From contig NZ_CP054020.1 in assembly GCF_013282625.1 (NCBI RefSeq), forward strand, positions 2,046,001-2,110,000: 64,000 bases of DNA, given 5' to 3'. The number at the start of each line of letters is the position of its first letter. The first letter of the stretch is position 1. This document shows positions 1 through 10,429 of the stretch, piece after piece. A model generated the notes under the pieces. That model saw only the letters and a list, made by a program, of their open reading frames with translations. It was not told the origin of the DNA and ran no database searches. Origin of the DNA: Thiomicrorhabdus xiamenensis. Its GTDB lineage: Bacteria; Pseudomonadota; Gammaproteobacteria; Thiomicrospirales; Thiomicrospiraceae. Both the position numbers and the translations under genes were made by a program.

Positions 1-471
1 CTGATCACAGTCATTTGACCATTCATCATGAACGAGCTCTAACGAACGTACTTCTTGCCCTAAAGTTGCTCGCTTATAAAAACCTCGGTTTGGATGAACA
101 GAAATAGCATCACCACCATTAAAAACACCATTTATAAAAAGCGTATCCCCATGCAAAATGGTCAATTCGTTATGATGTTTAGCGGTTGCATTCCAGCAGT
201 AGAGGAGAGAATCACTCAGTGACAAACCATCAGGCACCTCTAATACTTGAACCCCAAGAGCCGCTAGACGCCCCTGGTCATACACATCTATTTCGTAGGA
301 ACTCGGTACAGAAAGGTATAGATCCTCCGCACTCTCATTCCACTCCTTTAAGAGCTGCACCTGATATTCATACAATCGCTGATTACCTATTGGCAAAAAA
401 CTAGGGGGCAGCAATCCGACTTCGGAAGCAAACTCTCCTTGAAGATAGGCTCCAGAAGCAATTAAAATCAC
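1..471 (-). CDS. nucleotidyltransferase-like capsule biosynthesis protein (partial)
   Basis: The reading frame is open for 157 codons and runs off the window edge, so the C-terminus is missing. The start is a GTG at 471-469 that overlaps the TGA of the upstream HAD gene, implying translational coupling. Residues 20-30 contain PPSFLPIGNQRLYEYQ, which resembles the sugar-nucleotide-transferase pattern of a proline-rich turn followed by GN(K/Q)..IEYQ, and a later HGDTLF looks like the acidic GD metal site of such enzymes. Paired nucleotidyltransferase/HAD genes occur in capsule and LPS loci. The precise substrate cannot be read from the sequence. It could also be a divergent non-catalytic family member. 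Confidence 0.6.
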   Translation of the reverse strand, partial: MILIASGAYLQGEFASEVGLLPPSFLPIGNQRLYEYQVQLLKEWNESAEDLYLSVPSSYEIDVYDQGRLAALGVQVLEVPDGLSLSDSLLYCWNATAKHHNELTILHGDTLFINGVFNGGDAISVHPNRGFYKRATLGQEVRSLELVHDEWSNDCDQ

Positions 472-863
472 TTATTACCACCATCTTTAAAGGGATTCTC
501 TTTAGCTAGAAGCTCCTTAATTTCATCATATGAGAGTGACGCAAACTCTGACGGGCGAATAGACTTATCATCCACATAAAACCCGTCAAACCCGCACCAT
601 GGCTTTCCAACATGGATCTCATCATATGGAACCTTATGCTTTTCTAACCATTCAATAATGCCAGGCAACGTATGTACATTGATTTTTCCAACATTCCCAT
701 CAAATGTACGCATATTTCTACTCGTAGACACAACTATCTCAAACCCTAATTTCTTATATTTTCGACATGCTTCAAAAACATCTTGATTAAGTGGTTTTTC
801 GGGATACCCAGTTTGTTCATCAATGGTTAATGTGCCATCAAGGTCAATTACAATTCGTTTCAC
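468..863 (-). CDS. HAD-family phosphatase of a capsule/LPS locus
   Basis: A 131-residue single-domain protein. It opens with the HAD motif I (IDLDGTLT, residues 6-13: catalytic aspartates 7 and 9), has motif II as VSTSR near residue 46, and an acidic motif IV as VDDKS near residue 97. No large cap domain is present. The length and the pairing with a nucleotidyltransferase-like gene fit the small capsular-biosynthesis HAD proteins. These probably remove phosphate from a sugar or related precursor, but the substrate is not visible. Its stop overlaps the GTG start of the next gene, so the two are probably one operon reading leftward. Confidence 0.75.
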   Translation of the reverse strand: MKRIVIDLDGTLTIDEQTGYPEKPLNQDVFEACRKYKKLGFEIVVSTSRNMRTFDGNVGKINVHTLPGIIEWLEKHKVPYDEIHVGKPWCGFDGFYVDDKSIRPSEFASLSYDEIKELLAKENPFKDGGNK

Positions 864-1324
864 TGAAAAACTACCCTTTTACACTTGGTCACACATAAAA
901 AATCCATATATCTACAACCCCTACTAGCACCTAAAAGACACTAAAAATATTCCCTATCTTAAGCTGATTACTCACTAAACAAGATACTTAGTTCAATGAG
1001 ACAAATTTAAACAAAACATCTTTAGAAAGCCAAAAAATAATTACTCCACTAAGGCTTTTCCAATATAAAGTTAAATATATCTGCTAAAAAAAGCCTAAAC
1101 CTCTATATTAATAATTAATCACATAAATATTTTTATTTTCAAATCAAAGACACCCATTTTTAAACAAAAAAACAAATTACTACTAATTTGTTTTCTTCAA
1201 TTCAAAACCTAACTGTATCGATGAACTTATAGACATCAGCAATCCAGCTCTTGTTATTGAAGTACATAACAAAAAGAACGGCCCCCAATCCCCTCATATT
1301 TTTTGAACATTTTATTTCTAAATT
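864..1324. other. AT-rich intergenic gap at the polysaccharide locus edge
   Basis: About 460 bases with no convincing gene on either strand. It is clearly richer in A and T than the coding DNA to its right (long A/T runs at 1070-1200). It should contain the promoter for the leftward HAD/nucleotidyltransferase pair, but I could not pick a clear -35/-10 pair. It may mark the boundary between a variable capsule cluster and conserved genes. Confidence 0.5.
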
Positions 1325-2323
1325 TTATTTGTAATATTGTCTGTACCATTCAACAAATTTACCTATCCCCTCTTCTATCGAGGTACTTGGTTTGAAACCG
1401 GTATCTGCGATCAGATCGTCAACATCGGCATAGGTGATCGGCACATCCCCGGCTTGCATAGGCAATAGATTCTCTTTAGCCTTTTTGCCACAGGCATCTT
1501 CGATGGAGGTAATAAAACGGCGAAGCGTAACCGGTTGGTGATTTCCGATGTTATAAACCTTGTAGGGCGCTTTGGCATTGGTAATTTCGGAAACTTGCGG
1601 CTCGGGAATGCGGTCCATGACTCGGATCACGCCTTCAACAATATCGTCGATATAGGTAAAGTCGCGCTGCATTTCACCGTTGTTATAAACGTCTATTGCC
1701 TTACCTTCAAGAATCGCTTTGGTGAATTTAAAATACGCCATATCCGGACGTCCGAAAGGTCCGTAAACGGTAAAGAAACGCAAACCGGTGGTCGGAATGC
1801 CGTACAGGTGGCTATAGGTGTGGGCCATCAATTCATTGGATTTCTTAGTCGCGGCATACAGACTGATTGGGAAGTCGACACGGTCATCGGTACTGAACGG
1901 CTGTTTGGTATTCATGCCATATACTGAACTGGAACTGGCGTAAACCAAGTGTTTCACTTTGGAATGACGACAACCTTCAAGAATATTCACGAAACCGACC
2001 AGGTTGGAATCCACGTAAGCATGCGGATTATCAATCGAATAGCGCACACCGGCCTGAGCGCCCAGATTCACGACCACGTCAAACTGCTGTTCGGCAAACA
2101 AGGTTTCAATCCCTCTGCGATCCGCCAGATCCAACTCAATAAAGCGGTAATTGGCCGCATGTGAATGTTCCGCTAATTCAGCCAACCGATCATGCTTTAG
2201 TTGCGGATCATAGTAGTCATTCAGGTTATCGATACCGACAACTTGATCACCACGGTTGAGCAACTGCTGTGTCAGGAAAAAACCGATAAAGCCGGCTCCG
2301 CCGGTCACTAATACCTTCGCCAT
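1325..2323 (-). CDS. UDP-glucuronate 4-epimerase-type NAD-dependent epimerase
   Basis: A 332-residue extended short-chain dehydrogenase/reductase. The N-terminus has the Rossmann motif GGAGFIG (residues 8-14), followed by the IDNLNDYYD segment that is typical of UDP-glucuronate 4-epimerases. The catalytic Ser and Tyr-x3-Lys are seen as ASSSSVYG and YAATKKS. Such enzymes interconvert UDP-glucuronate and UDP-galacturonate for capsule or LPS. The gene follows ugd by 3 bases on the same strand, so product and substrate enzymes are co-expressed: Ugd makes UDP-glucuronate and this enzyme epimerises it. A related UDP-sugar epimerase specificity cannot be excluded. Confidence 0.85.
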   Translation of the reverse strand: MAKVLVTGGAGFIGFFLTQQLLNRGDQVVGIDNLNDYYDPQLKHDRLAELAEHSHAANYRFIELDLADRRGIETLFAEQQFDVVVNLGAQAGVRYSIDNPHAYVDSNLVGFVNILEGCRHSKVKHLVYASSSSVYGMNTKQPFSTDDRVDFPISLYAATKKSNELMAHTYSHLYGIPTTGLRFFTVYGPFGRPDMAYFKFTKAILEGKAIDVYNNGEMQRDFTYIDDIVEGVIRVMDRIPEPQVSEITNAKAPYKVYNIGNHQPVTLRRFITSIEDACGKKAKENLLPMQAGDVPITYADVDDLIADTGFKPSTSIEEGIGKFVEWYRQYYK

Positions 2324-2326
2324 CTT

Positions 2327-3508
2327 TTAGTCCTTCCCAAACAGGTCGCGAGTGTAAACCTTATCAGCAACATCTTGCACTTCATCGACCAAACGGTTGG
2401 CGACAATTACATCGCTCATCGCTTTGAAAGCATCCAGATCGGTGACGACTTTTGAATGAAAGAACTCTGTTTCACCCTGTTCGATCAGAACCGGTTCATA
2501 GATAACCACTTCAATCCCTTTAGCCTTAATGCGCTTCATAATGCCCTGGATCGCTGACGCGCGGAAATTATCCGACCCCTGCTTCATAATCAGACGATAA
2601 ATACCGACAACCTTCGGATTGCGCTTAATAATTTGATCGGCAATAAAGTCCTTACGCGTCGTATTGGCATCAACAATCGCTGCGATCAGGTTCTGCGGAA
2701 CATCGCTGTAATTCGCTAGAAGCTGCTTAGTGTCTTTAGGCAGACAATATCCACCGTAACCGAAAGATGGGTTGTTATAGTGGTCGCCAATACGTGGATC
2801 CAGGCCCACCCCTTCAATGACCTGCTTGGTGCTCAGGCCATGCGTCTCGCAATAGGTATCCAACTCGTTAAAATAAGACACACGCATCGCCAGATAGGTA
2901 TTCGAGAACAGCTTGACCGCCTCTGCCTCGGTCGCATCGGTAAAGAGAACCGGAATTTCACTCGCCGGTTTCGCCGCACCTTCCACTAGAAGATCAGCAA
3001 AAGCCTGGGCGCGATCGGATTTTTCGCCGACAATAATACGTGACGGGTAGAGATTATCGTACAGCGCCTTCCCTTCTCTCAGGAATTCAGGCGAAAACAG
3101 AATATTATCGCAATTAAATTTGGCTTTAACGGAATCGGTATAACCAACCGGAATAGTCGATTTAATCACCATTACCGCTTCGGGGTTAATCGCCAGCACA
3201 TCGGCAATCACCGCTTCGACTGATTTGGTGTTAAACGTATTGGTTTCGGTATCGTAATCGGTCGGCGTGGCAATCACGACGAATTCCGCTTCTGTATAAG
3301 CCAACTCTTTATCCAGAGTTGCCGTAAAATTCAGCGGTTTATTGGCCAGAAAATCAGAAATCTCATCATCGACAATCGGCGACTGTTTTTTATTTAACAG
3401 ATCGATTTTTTCCGGCACGATGTCCAAAGCCATTACTTCATGATGCTGAGCAAGCAACACCGCCAAAGACAAACCGACATACCCGGTTCCCGCAACTGCA
3501 ATCTTCAT
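2327..3508 (-). CDS. ugd: UDP-glucose 6-dehydrogenase
   Basis: Oxidises UDP-glucose to UDP-glucuronate with two NAD+. The N-terminal Rossmann motif is VAGTGYVG, the central motif is SPEFLREG, and the catalytic cysteine lies in [10 protein letters not shown]. All are intact, unlike the second homologue at 38391-39635. I chose the ATG at 3508, giving 393 residues, because AAAGAG sits five bases upstream of it; a GTG two codons earlier is also in frame. The length is near the family's usual 390. It leads a two-gene operon with the epimerase. Confidence 0.92.
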   Translation of the reverse strand: MKIAVAGTGYVGLSLAVLLAQHHEVMALDIVPEKIDLLNKKQSPIVDDEISDFLANKPLNFTATLDKELAYTEAEFVVIATPTDYDTETNTFNTKSVEAVIADVLAINPEAVMVIKSTIPVGYTDSVKAKFNCDNILFSPEFLREGKALYDNLYPSRIIVGEKSDRAQAFADLLVEGAAKPASEIPVLFTDATEAEAVKLFSNTYLAMRVSYFNELDTYCETHGLSTKQVIEGVGLDPRIGDHYNNPSFGYGGYCLPKDTKQLLANYSDVPQNLIAAIVDANTTRKDFIADQIIKRNPKVVGIYRLIMKQGSDNFRASAIQGIMKRIKAKGIEVVIYEPVLIEQGETEFFHSKVVTDLDAFKAMSDVIVANRLVDEVQDVADKVYTRDLFGKD

Positions 3509-3549
3509 AAACACTCTTTAGCTAAATTAATCCAAATCTAAATACAATC

Positions 3550-3577
3550 TTGTCATTTTAAAGACATTAAATGACAA
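3550..3577. promoter_or_regulatory. inverted repeat upstream of ugd
   Basis: TTGTCATTT and its exact reverse complement AAATGACAA are separated by 10 bases, about 40 bases upstream of the ugd start. There is no T-run, so it is more likely an operator or a leader structure than a terminator. The cognate regulator is unknown. Confidence 0.4.
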
Positions 3578-3736
3578 AGGCGTGACGATCCGAAACAGGA
3601 TTTACTGACAACCGTTTCTTCACACCTGAGAAAAGTTTCAAAATTAGAGACGAATATTAGCCAAGGCGCAACAGCATTGCAAATAACAACGCAGAAATTA
3701 TCAAAGATAACAGTACTTATTTAGAGGAGTTTATGC

Positions 3737-3761
3737 AAAAAATTACTTAAGGAAAAGTAAT
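3737..3761 (-). terminator. tRNA operon terminator
   Basis: Read leftward, an A/T-rich stem (ATTACTT pairing with AAGTAAT) with a short loop is followed by a run of T residues, directly after the CCA end of tRNA-Val. The stem is weak, so termination may be partial. Confidence 0.5.
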
Positions 3762-3838
3762 TGGTACGACCGAGTGGATTCGAACCACCGACCCCCACCA
3801 TGTCAAGGTGGTGCTCTAACCAGCTGAGCTACGGTCGT
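3762..3838 (-). tRNA. tRNA-Val (anticodon GAC)
   Basis: A 77-base cloverleaf. The acceptor stem is ACGACCG/CGGTCGT, the D-arm is TAGCTCAGCTGGTTAGAGC, the anticodon loop is TTGACAT (anticodon GAC), the T-arm contains GGTTCGAAT, and CCA is encoded. It lies 15 bases after tRNA-Leu in the same transcript. Confidence 0.96.
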
Positions 3839-3853
3839 ATATATAGAATTGTA

Positions 3854-3940
3854 TGGTACCAGAGGTCGGACTCGAACCGACACGGTGTTGCCACCAAGGG
3901 ATTTTGAATCCCTCATGTCTACCAATTTCATCACTCTGGC
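3854..3940 (-). tRNA. tRNA-Leu (anticodon CAA)
   Basis: An 87-base class II tRNA with a long variable arm. The acceptor stem is GCCAGAG/CTCTGGT, the anticodon loop is TTCAAAA (anticodon CAA), the T-loop is GGTTCGAGT, and CCA is encoded. It is the first gene of the two-tRNA operon. Confidence 0.96.
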
Positions 3941-3956
3941 ACGAATTGTGGCGCGT

Positions 3957-3985
3957 ATTTTAATCAGCCCTCCCCATACTGTCAA
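3957..3985 (-). promoter_or_regulatory. sigma-70 promoter of the tRNA-Leu/Val operon
   Basis: Read leftward: a perfect -35 TTGACA, a 17-base spacer and -10 TAAAAT. Expected initiation is about ten bases before the tRNA-Leu 5' end. Confidence 0.8.
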
Positions 3986-4150
3986 GCGATTAAGTGAACT
4001 TTTGACTATTTTAGTTAACCAGTCGTTCACATGACGAATATACAAAACAAAGCACCACAACCTGCTCACTCGCTTAAGCGCTTGAAAACAAAGGGGCAAT
4101 CGGCGAAAATAGCGCCCCTTTCCGAACAGCCGGCACCGAGAAACTATCCC

Positions 4151-5200
4151 GTGAAACGACAAGACTTTTATTTCGATCTTCCCGAAGCGTTGATTGCCCA
4201 GCAACCTGCCAAAGAGCGACGTGACAGCCGACTGCTGGTTTTACAGGGTGACGGCACAGTAAAAGACGCCCGCTTTCCGGACATTCTCGATTTCATCGAA
4301 GCGAACGATCTGCTGGTCTTTAATAACACTCGTGTCATTCCGGCCCGGCTGTTCGGCCAGAAGGCAACCGGGGGCAAAATCGAACTGCTGATCGAGCGGA
4401 TTATCAACGACACAACCGTATTGACGCATATCCGCTCAAGCCGCTCACCGAAACCCGGCACGGTATTAAATATTGAAAATGCCTTTGAGGTGGAAGTCAT
4501 TGGTCGCGAAGAGGCGCTGTTTGTCGTTAAGGTCATTAATAACAACCACACCGCACTGGAGCTGATTGAAAGCCACGGTCATATGCCGCTACCGCCTTAT
4601 ATCGAGCGCCAACAGGAAGGACAGGAAGATTCCGCTGCTGACAAGGAACGCTATCAGACGGTTTATTCGGAAAAACCCGGTGCCGTTGCCGCCCCGACTG
4701 CCGGCCTGCACTTCGACAACGACATCATGCAGGCGATCAAAAACAAGGGCGCCGACATCGGATTCGTCACACTGCATGTCGGTGCTGGCACCTTTAAACC
4801 GGTTCAAGTCGACGATATCTCCGAACACGTCATGCACTCGGAATATTTGGAAGTGGACGCACCTTTAATCGAGCAGATCGAACAGTGCCGGGCTAGAGGC
4901 GGCCGAGTCATCGCCGTCGGAACCACTTCGGTTCGCAGCCTGGAAAGTGCCGCCAAATTCAGTGCTGGAAAACTGCAGCCTTACCGCGGGGAAACCGATA
5001 TCTTTATTACCCCTGGCTATCAATTTCAGGTAGTGGACGTTCTGCTGACCAACTTTCACCTGCCGGAATCGACTCTGATTATGCTGGTCTCGGCGCTGGC
5101 AGGATATGAGCAGACTATGAACGCCTACCGCCACGCAGTCGAACAGCAATACCGTTTTTTCAGTTATGGAGATGCCATGTTGGTATTTCCACCAAAATAA
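4151..5200 (+). CDS. queA: tRNA preQ1(34) S-adenosylmethionine ribosyltransferase-isomerase
   Basis: Transfers the ribosyl part of S-adenosylmethionine to preQ1 in tRNA to make epoxyqueuosine. The chosen GTG start gives 349 residues beginning [12 protein letters not shown], which aligns with the usual N-terminus of QueA (E. coli has about 356). The frame is open further upstream to an ATG at 4031, adding 40 low-complexity residues with no visible ribosome site; I judge that extension untranslated, but it is not excluded. Family blocks such as [21 protein letters not shown] and [13 protein letters not shown] are intact. It is followed by tgt, the earlier enzyme of the same pathway. Confidence 0.93.
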   Translation: MKRQDFYFDLPEALIAQQPAKERRDSRLLVLQGDGTVKDARFPDILDFIEANDLLVFNNTRVIPARLFGQKATGGKIELLIERIINDTTVLTHIRSSRSPKPGTVLNIENAFEVEVIGREEALFVVKVINNNHTALELIESHGHMPLPPYIERQQEGQEDSAADKERYQTVYSEKPGAVAAPTAGLHFDNDIMQAIKNKGADIGFVTLHVGAGTFKPVQVDDISEHVMHSEYLEVDAPLIEQIEQCRARGGRVIAVGTTSVRSLESAAKFSAGKLQPYRGETDIFITPGYQFQVVDVLLTNFHLPESTLIMLVSALAGYEQTMNAYRHAVEQQYRFFSYGDAMLVFPPK

Positions 5201-5332
5201 CGCTTCACAAAACGACTAGTGGACTGCAAATACCTTTTTCTGTGCTTCCGATACTCATGTACTTCAATGTACACTCCGTTCCGGTTCTCGAAAAAGACAT
5301 TTTCGCCACACAATTCAGTTTGTGACAGCGTT
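5199..5332. repeat. large imperfect hairpin between queA and tgt
   Basis: The queA stop region AACGCTTCACAAA is matched by TTTGTGACAGCGTT about 120 bases later. Inside it, CTTTTTC (5229-5240 area) faces GAAAAAG near 5290, and ATGTACT faces GTACA near the middle. The intergenic segment can therefore fold as one long interrupted stem with the apex at about 5260-5270. No T-run follows, so it is not a standard terminator. It could be a MITE-like element, an mRNA processing or stability structure, or a small RNA. Confidence 0.45.
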
Positions 5333-5348
5333 ATTTCCGAATTATTAA

Positions 5349-6494
<1,146 letters not shown>

Positions 6495-6507
6495 AGACTC
6501 GCTCTAT

Positions 6508-6540
6508 GGAGGATCAGGCCCTCAGTGGCCTGGGCCCTCC
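6508..6540. terminator. GC-rich hairpin between convergent genes
   Basis: GGAGG...CAGGCC pairs with GGCCTG...CCTCC around a six-base loop, between tgt and the leftward yeeE-like gene. There is no clear T-run on either strand, so it may protect 3' ends rather than terminate on its own. Confidence 0.5.
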
Positions 6541-6543
6541 AAA

Positions 6544-7749
6544 TTAACGCTCAGCAAATCGCAGAGCAGCAATAAGCCTCGATAAAAACAGCGCCGCGCT
6601 CATCCCGGTCAAAGCCGCCAGCATCCACAACCAGCCGTGCAGACTCCCGGATACGATCGCACTGAAAAACCCGCCGACATTACATCCGTAAGCGGTTACC
6701 GCACCATACCCCATTAAGGTTCCCATAGCGGAATCCTTAACCCCTCTTCCTAACTTGGCAAAAGGCCGATTAACCTCTTCAATCAGCAGCTTATCGTCTT
6801 TCGCCTGATCTTTATGCAAACCGCCTTGCAGCGCAAACGCCAGACTGACTCCGATCAACATCCCGACGCTGGTCAGAACAATCCCGTCATCCAGCAAGCT
6901 TTTCGAGAGCGCAGTTTCGTTCTGCGCACTGAATGCCCAGAACTCCCATTCAACCGGTAAAGAGAGCGTTTGAATCCCCAGAACACCGAGTTTCGGAAAA
7001 ATCCAACTGACCGCCCACGGCGAGTGACTGCTCAATAAAATCAGAAAATTCAGTACCGCCAGCAACAGCACTGCCAGCATAAGCGGTGATGCACGGAAAA
7101 ACAGTGGATCGACAACACCAAACCGCTTTTGCTCGCGATACAGCAACAGCTTATAGAGTGCCAAAATAACAATGAGATGCAACGCCAGCCCCAAATACCA
7201 GGGCAAATCTACAGCTGCGGAAAAACTGCCCCAAACCGGCATATCGAGCCAGAAATCCGCCTGAGACGCTGCGAACGTACCGCCCACAACCATCCATAAA
7301 AACACCAGATAAAAGCGCCCGTTCAGGGACCCCATATGACGTAAGGTACCAGAGGAACAACTTCCGACTAGAGCCATCCCGAGACCAAACAGAAAGGCCC
7401 CGACCAGTACATTCATACCCAAAGGACGAATCGCCCCGGAAACCTCGACGCCTTGTGCCGGCAGCAACGCCAGAGCCGGAAAGAAAAGCACCCCGCCAAA
7501 CGCCAAAAGCAACAGATGTGAACGCATGCCGAGAGTTCGACTTTCCACCAAACCCTGACGCCAAAAATTGGCGAAGCCGAAGCTGAAAAATTGAAAAACG
7601 ACGCCCAACAGAATCCCCAGCGCCAACATTTGCGGCTGAGCTGCATTCAACATCAACCCAACCAGTGCCAATAACACTGCGCTGACAAAAACGATCTGTC
7701 TGTTAACTGTAACTTGCACGCGCCCCTCACTCCACAAAGATTGCTCCAC
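6544..7749 (-). CDS. YeeE/YedE (DUF395) family sulfur-compound transporter
   Basis: A roughly 400-residue polytopic inner-membrane protein with about nine hydrophobic helices. Two Cys signatures of the family are present: LVGSCSSGTLRHMG (about residue 130) and YGAVTAYGCNVGGFF (about residue 355). Family members such as TsuA move thiosulfate. The usual first-repeat cysteine appears as FGFANF here, so transport chemistry may differ. The long frame begins with GTG at 7749. A second GTG at 7719, preceded by GAGGGG, is an equally good start. The gene runs against its neighbours and breaks the tgt-yajC linkage, which suggests insertion. Thiosulfate or related sulfur import is inference. Confidence 0.8.
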   Translation of the reverse strand: MEQSLWSEGRVQVTVNRQIVFVSAVLLALVGLMLNAAQPQMLALGILLGVVFQFFSFGFANFWRQGLVESRTLGMRSHLLLLAFGGVLFFPALALLPAQGVEVSGAIRPLGMNVLVGAFLFGLGMALVGSCSSGTLRHMGSLNGRFYLVFLWMVVGGTFAASQADFWLDMPVWGSFSAAVDLPWYLGLALHLIVILALYKLLLYREQKRFGVVDPLFFRASPLMLAVLLLAVLNFLILLSSHSPWAVSWIFPKLGVLGIQTLSLPVEWEFWAFSAQNETALSKSLLDDGIVLTSVGMLIGVSLAFALQGGLHKDQAKDDKLLIEEVNRPFAKLGRGVKDSAMGTLMGYGAVTAYGCNVGGFFSAIVSGSLHGWLWMLAALTGMSAALFLSRLIAALRFAER

Positions 7750-8105
7750 TTTCGCTTTGCAGAATAACCCTGCAAAACACAGGATTATTTTATCTGATTA
7801 GTTTTTTAAATAACTGGTGATAAACCAAATTTGTGATTGAAATTTTAGATGACGGGATAACCTGATTCAGGGCAGTTTTAGGACAAACCATCCGCGCACA
7901 ATTAAACGCTCTCCATCTCAAAGAAGCTCCAGTTAGCATCAAGCTAAACTTTGAACGCTTATCTGCTCTGCATTTCATACAAGAGATTTTGACAAATTGG
8001 ACTCAGCCAAACGAATTCAGTAAAAAATTCAGATTTTGAGGATTTTTTAATAAAGCTGTGCCAAAATACAGCGGTTTATCTTTTAAAAGACATTAGGAGT
8101 GATCT
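7750..8105. other. intergenic region with yajC-secDF promoter
   Basis: About 355 bases between divergent genes with no credible gene. A TTGACA lies at 7989-7994, but no strong -10 at ideal spacing follows it. AGGAG at 8095-8099 is a clear ribosome site for yajC. A small TTAGC/GCTAA hairpin is at about 7934. I see nothing else. Confidence 0.5.
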
Positions 8106-8441
8106 ATGAGCTTTTTTATCAGTGATGCGATGGCGGAAGGAACTGCAGCAGCACAAGGCGGCGGCTGGGAAGGCCTGATTCCGTTAATTCTACTATTCGT
8201 GGTCTTCTACTTCTTGTTGATCCGACCACAACAGAAGAAAGTAAAAGAACATAAAAACCTGGTTGAATCGCTGAAAAAGGGCGACGAAGTCGTCACCTAC
8301 GGTGGTCTGCTTGGCAAAATCCGCGACATCAACGATAGCTTTTGCGATCTGGAAATCGCTGATAACGTGACGGTTAAGGTTGAACGCCAAAACATCTCAC
8401 GCCTTCTTCCGAAAGGCACTATGCGCGAAGGTAGCGAATAA
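8106..8441 (+). CDS. yajC: Sec translocase accessory subunit YajC
   Basis: A 111-residue single-span membrane protein. The hydrophobic helix LIPLILLFVVFYFLLIRPQQKK (about residues 25-45) and the following RPQQKKVKEHKNLVESLKKGDEVVTYGG block are the family hallmarks. YajC associates with SecD and SecF and the SecYEG translocon. AGGAG stands seven bases before the ATG. It is the first gene of the secDF cluster, with a hairpin and T-run between it and secD. Confidence 0.96.
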   Translation: MSFFISDAMAEGTAAAQGGGWEGLIPLILLFVVFYFLLIRPQQKKVKEHKNLVESLKKGDEVVTYGGLLGKIRDINDSFCDLEIADNVTVKVERQNISRLLPKGTMREGSE

Positions 8442-8458
8442 ACCAGCGCAAATAGAAT

Positions 8459-8479
8459 AAGGGGCATTGGCCCCTTTTG
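8459..8479 (+). terminator. attenuator-like terminator between yajC and secD
   Basis: AAGGGGC and GCCCCTT form a seven-base stem with a four-base loop, followed by TTTTG. It lies inside the yajC-secD operon, so it may lower secDF transcription relative to yajC. Confidence 0.7.
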
Positions 8480-8536
8480 TTGTTTCTAGGGCAGTTATTT
8501 TTGCGGGCTGTCAGCAACTATCTGGAAAATAATTTT

Positions 8537-10420
8537 ATGTTTCAAACGCAACAGAAAATCATCAGCAACCAATATCCGGCATGGAAATATCTGCTGCTGG
8601 TGGTGGTTACCGTTATCGGTATTCTCTACGCCATGCCGAACATTTTCGGCGACGATCCGGCGGTACAGGTATCTCCGGCCAAGTCTGTCGAATTCAACGA
8701 TCAGACCCGAACGCAGGTCGCCGGCATTCTCGAAAATGCCAATCTGGCGGTGAAATCGTCTGAATTTGAAAACGGCAAATTCCTGATCCGTTTCAAAAAC
8801 ACCGAAGACCAGCTTAAAGCCAAATCACTCCTTAAAGAGGCGCTTGGCCGTTCCGCCGTTGTCGCACTTAACCTCGCTCCGGCAACACCTGCGTGGTTAA
8901 GCGGCATGGGCGGACAGCCAATGTATCTCGGGCTTGACCTGCGTGGCGGTGTCCACTTCCTGATGGATGTGGATATGGAAGCGGCGGTCGAGAAAGCCTA
9001 CCAACGCAGTGTCGACGAAATTAAAGGCCGCCTGCGCGAAGAGCGCGTGCGTTATCTGCCGTTCGAAGCGGAAAAAACCCAGATTGAAATCGCCTTCGCC
9101 TCGGCGGAATATTTCCAGAGCGGTGCCGAGCTGTTGCAAAATGAATTTGCCGACCGCTTTATCGTTACCACTGACGAAACTACCGCGAAACCGCGTGTCA
9201 CTCTGCGTTTGACGGACAAGGCCATTGCCGAAACGCAAAAATACGCTCTGCAGCAGAATATCACTACTCTGCGTAACCGTATCAACGAACTGGGTGTCGC
9301 CGAGCCGGTTATCCAGCAACAAGGCGATCGCCGCATCGTTGTTCAGCTGCCGGGTGTTCAGGACACTGCACGCGCCAAGGAAATACTTGGCGCCACCGCA
9401 ACGCTTGAATTCCGATTGGTGGATGAAAAAGGCGATCCGTTGCGTGCGGAAAAAACCGGATTCGCACCGAACAATGCCTCGTTGGAACATTTCCGCGACG
9501 GCCGTCCGATCCTGTTGCAGCGCCAGATTATCGTTTCCGGTGAAAACGTCATCAACGCTCAATCCAGTATCGACCCACAGCAAGGCTCGCCAATGGTCAG
9601 CGTAACGCTGGACGGCGCCGGCGGCCGTAAGATGCTGGCGACCACCAAGCAGAACGTCGGTAACCGCATGGCAGTGCTGTATATCGAGAATCGTGTCGAC
9701 ACCATCGAAGTAGACGGTAAAAAAGTCAAAAAACGAGTTACCACCAAAGACGTAATCAATGCGGCTGTCATCCGTGGACAGTTTGCCGACCGTTTCCAGA
9801 TTACTGGTCTGGACTCGCCTCAGGAAGCTCAGGACTTGGCACTCCTACTACGTGCCGGTGCCCTGGCCGCACCGATGGAGATCGTCGAAGAGCGTACCGT
9901 TGGGCCAAGCCTTGGACAGGATAATATCAACCAGGGCTTTATGTCGGTTGTCGTCGGATTCGTTCTCGTGCTGATTCTGATGGTCTGGCGCTATAAATTC
10001 TTCGGAATGATCGCCAATGTGGCTTTGACGCTGAATCTGGTCATTATCGTTGCGGTACTATCCATGCTGCAGGCCACCCTGACCCTACCGGGGATCGCCG
10101 GTATCGTTCTAACCGTCGGTATGGCCGTGGATGCCAATGTACTGATCTTCGAGCGTATCCGCGAAGAGCTCAAGAACGGTTCCATCCAGAACGCCATCTA
10201 CTCCGGTTACGAAAAAGCCTTTGTTACCATCGCCGATGCCAATATCACCACCCTACTGGCGGCGATCGTGCTGTTCAGCTTTGGAACCGGGCCGATCAAA
10301 GGCTTTGCGATTACGCTGTCAATCGGGATCATCACTTCGATGTTCACCGCGATTCTAGGCACACGCGCCATTATCAACTGGTACTACGGCAACAAGCGTG
10401 TTGAGAAACTGTCTATTTAG
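8537..10420 (+). CDS. secD: protein translocase subunit SecD
   Basis: An RND-type subunit that uses the proton gradient to help preprotein release on the periplasmic side. I start at the ATG at 8537, giving 627 residues (E. coli 615); an upstream TTG frame would add 20 residues that lie in the terminator. TM1 is at about residues 17-35. The large periplasmic domain begins with the D1 motif YLGLDLRGGVHF, and the five C-terminal membrane helices include VGMAVDANVLIFERIREE. secF follows nine bases downstream. Confidence 0.96.
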   Translation: MFQTQQKIISNQYPAWKYLLLVVVTVIGILYAMPNIFGDDPAVQVSPAKSVEFNDQTRTQVAGILENANLAVKSSEFENGKFLIRFKNTEDQLKAKSLLKEALGRSAVVALNLAPATPAWLSGMGGQPMYLGLDLRGGVHFLMDVDMEAAVEKAYQRSVDEIKGRLREERVRYLPFEAEKTQIEIAFASAEYFQSGAELLQNEFADRFIVTTDETTAKPRVTLRLTDKAIAETQKYALQQNITTLRNRINELGVAEPVIQQQGDRRIVVQLPGVQDTARAKEILGATATLEFRLVDEKGDPLRAEKTGFAPNNASLEHFRDGRPILLQRQIIVSGENVINAQSSIDPQQGSPMVSVTLDGAGGRKMLATTKQNVGNRMAVLYIENRVDTIEVDGKKVKKRVTTKDVINAAVIRGQFADRFQITGLDSPQEAQDLALLLRAGALAAPMEIVEERTVGPSLGQDNINQGFMSVVVGFVLVLILMVWRYKFFGMIANVALTLNLVIIVAVLSMLQATLTLPGIAGIVLTVGMAVDANVLIFERIREELKNGSIQNAIYSGYEKAFVTIADANITTLLAAIVLFSFGTGPIKGFAITLSIGIITSMFTAILGTRAIINWYYGNKRVEKLSI

Positions 10421-10429
10421 GGATTCGAT

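Noticed and set aside
3803-4204. Long leftward frame over the tRNA operon
   Set aside because: It covers two clear tRNA genes and part of queA; no domain and no start site. It is a shadow.
7790-7978. 62-codon leftward frame before yajC
   Set aside because: No ribosome site, no similarity I can see, and it occupies a promoter region.
8897-9583. 228-codon frame antisense to secD
   Set aside because: Mirror frame of conserved SecD codons, with no recognisable domain.
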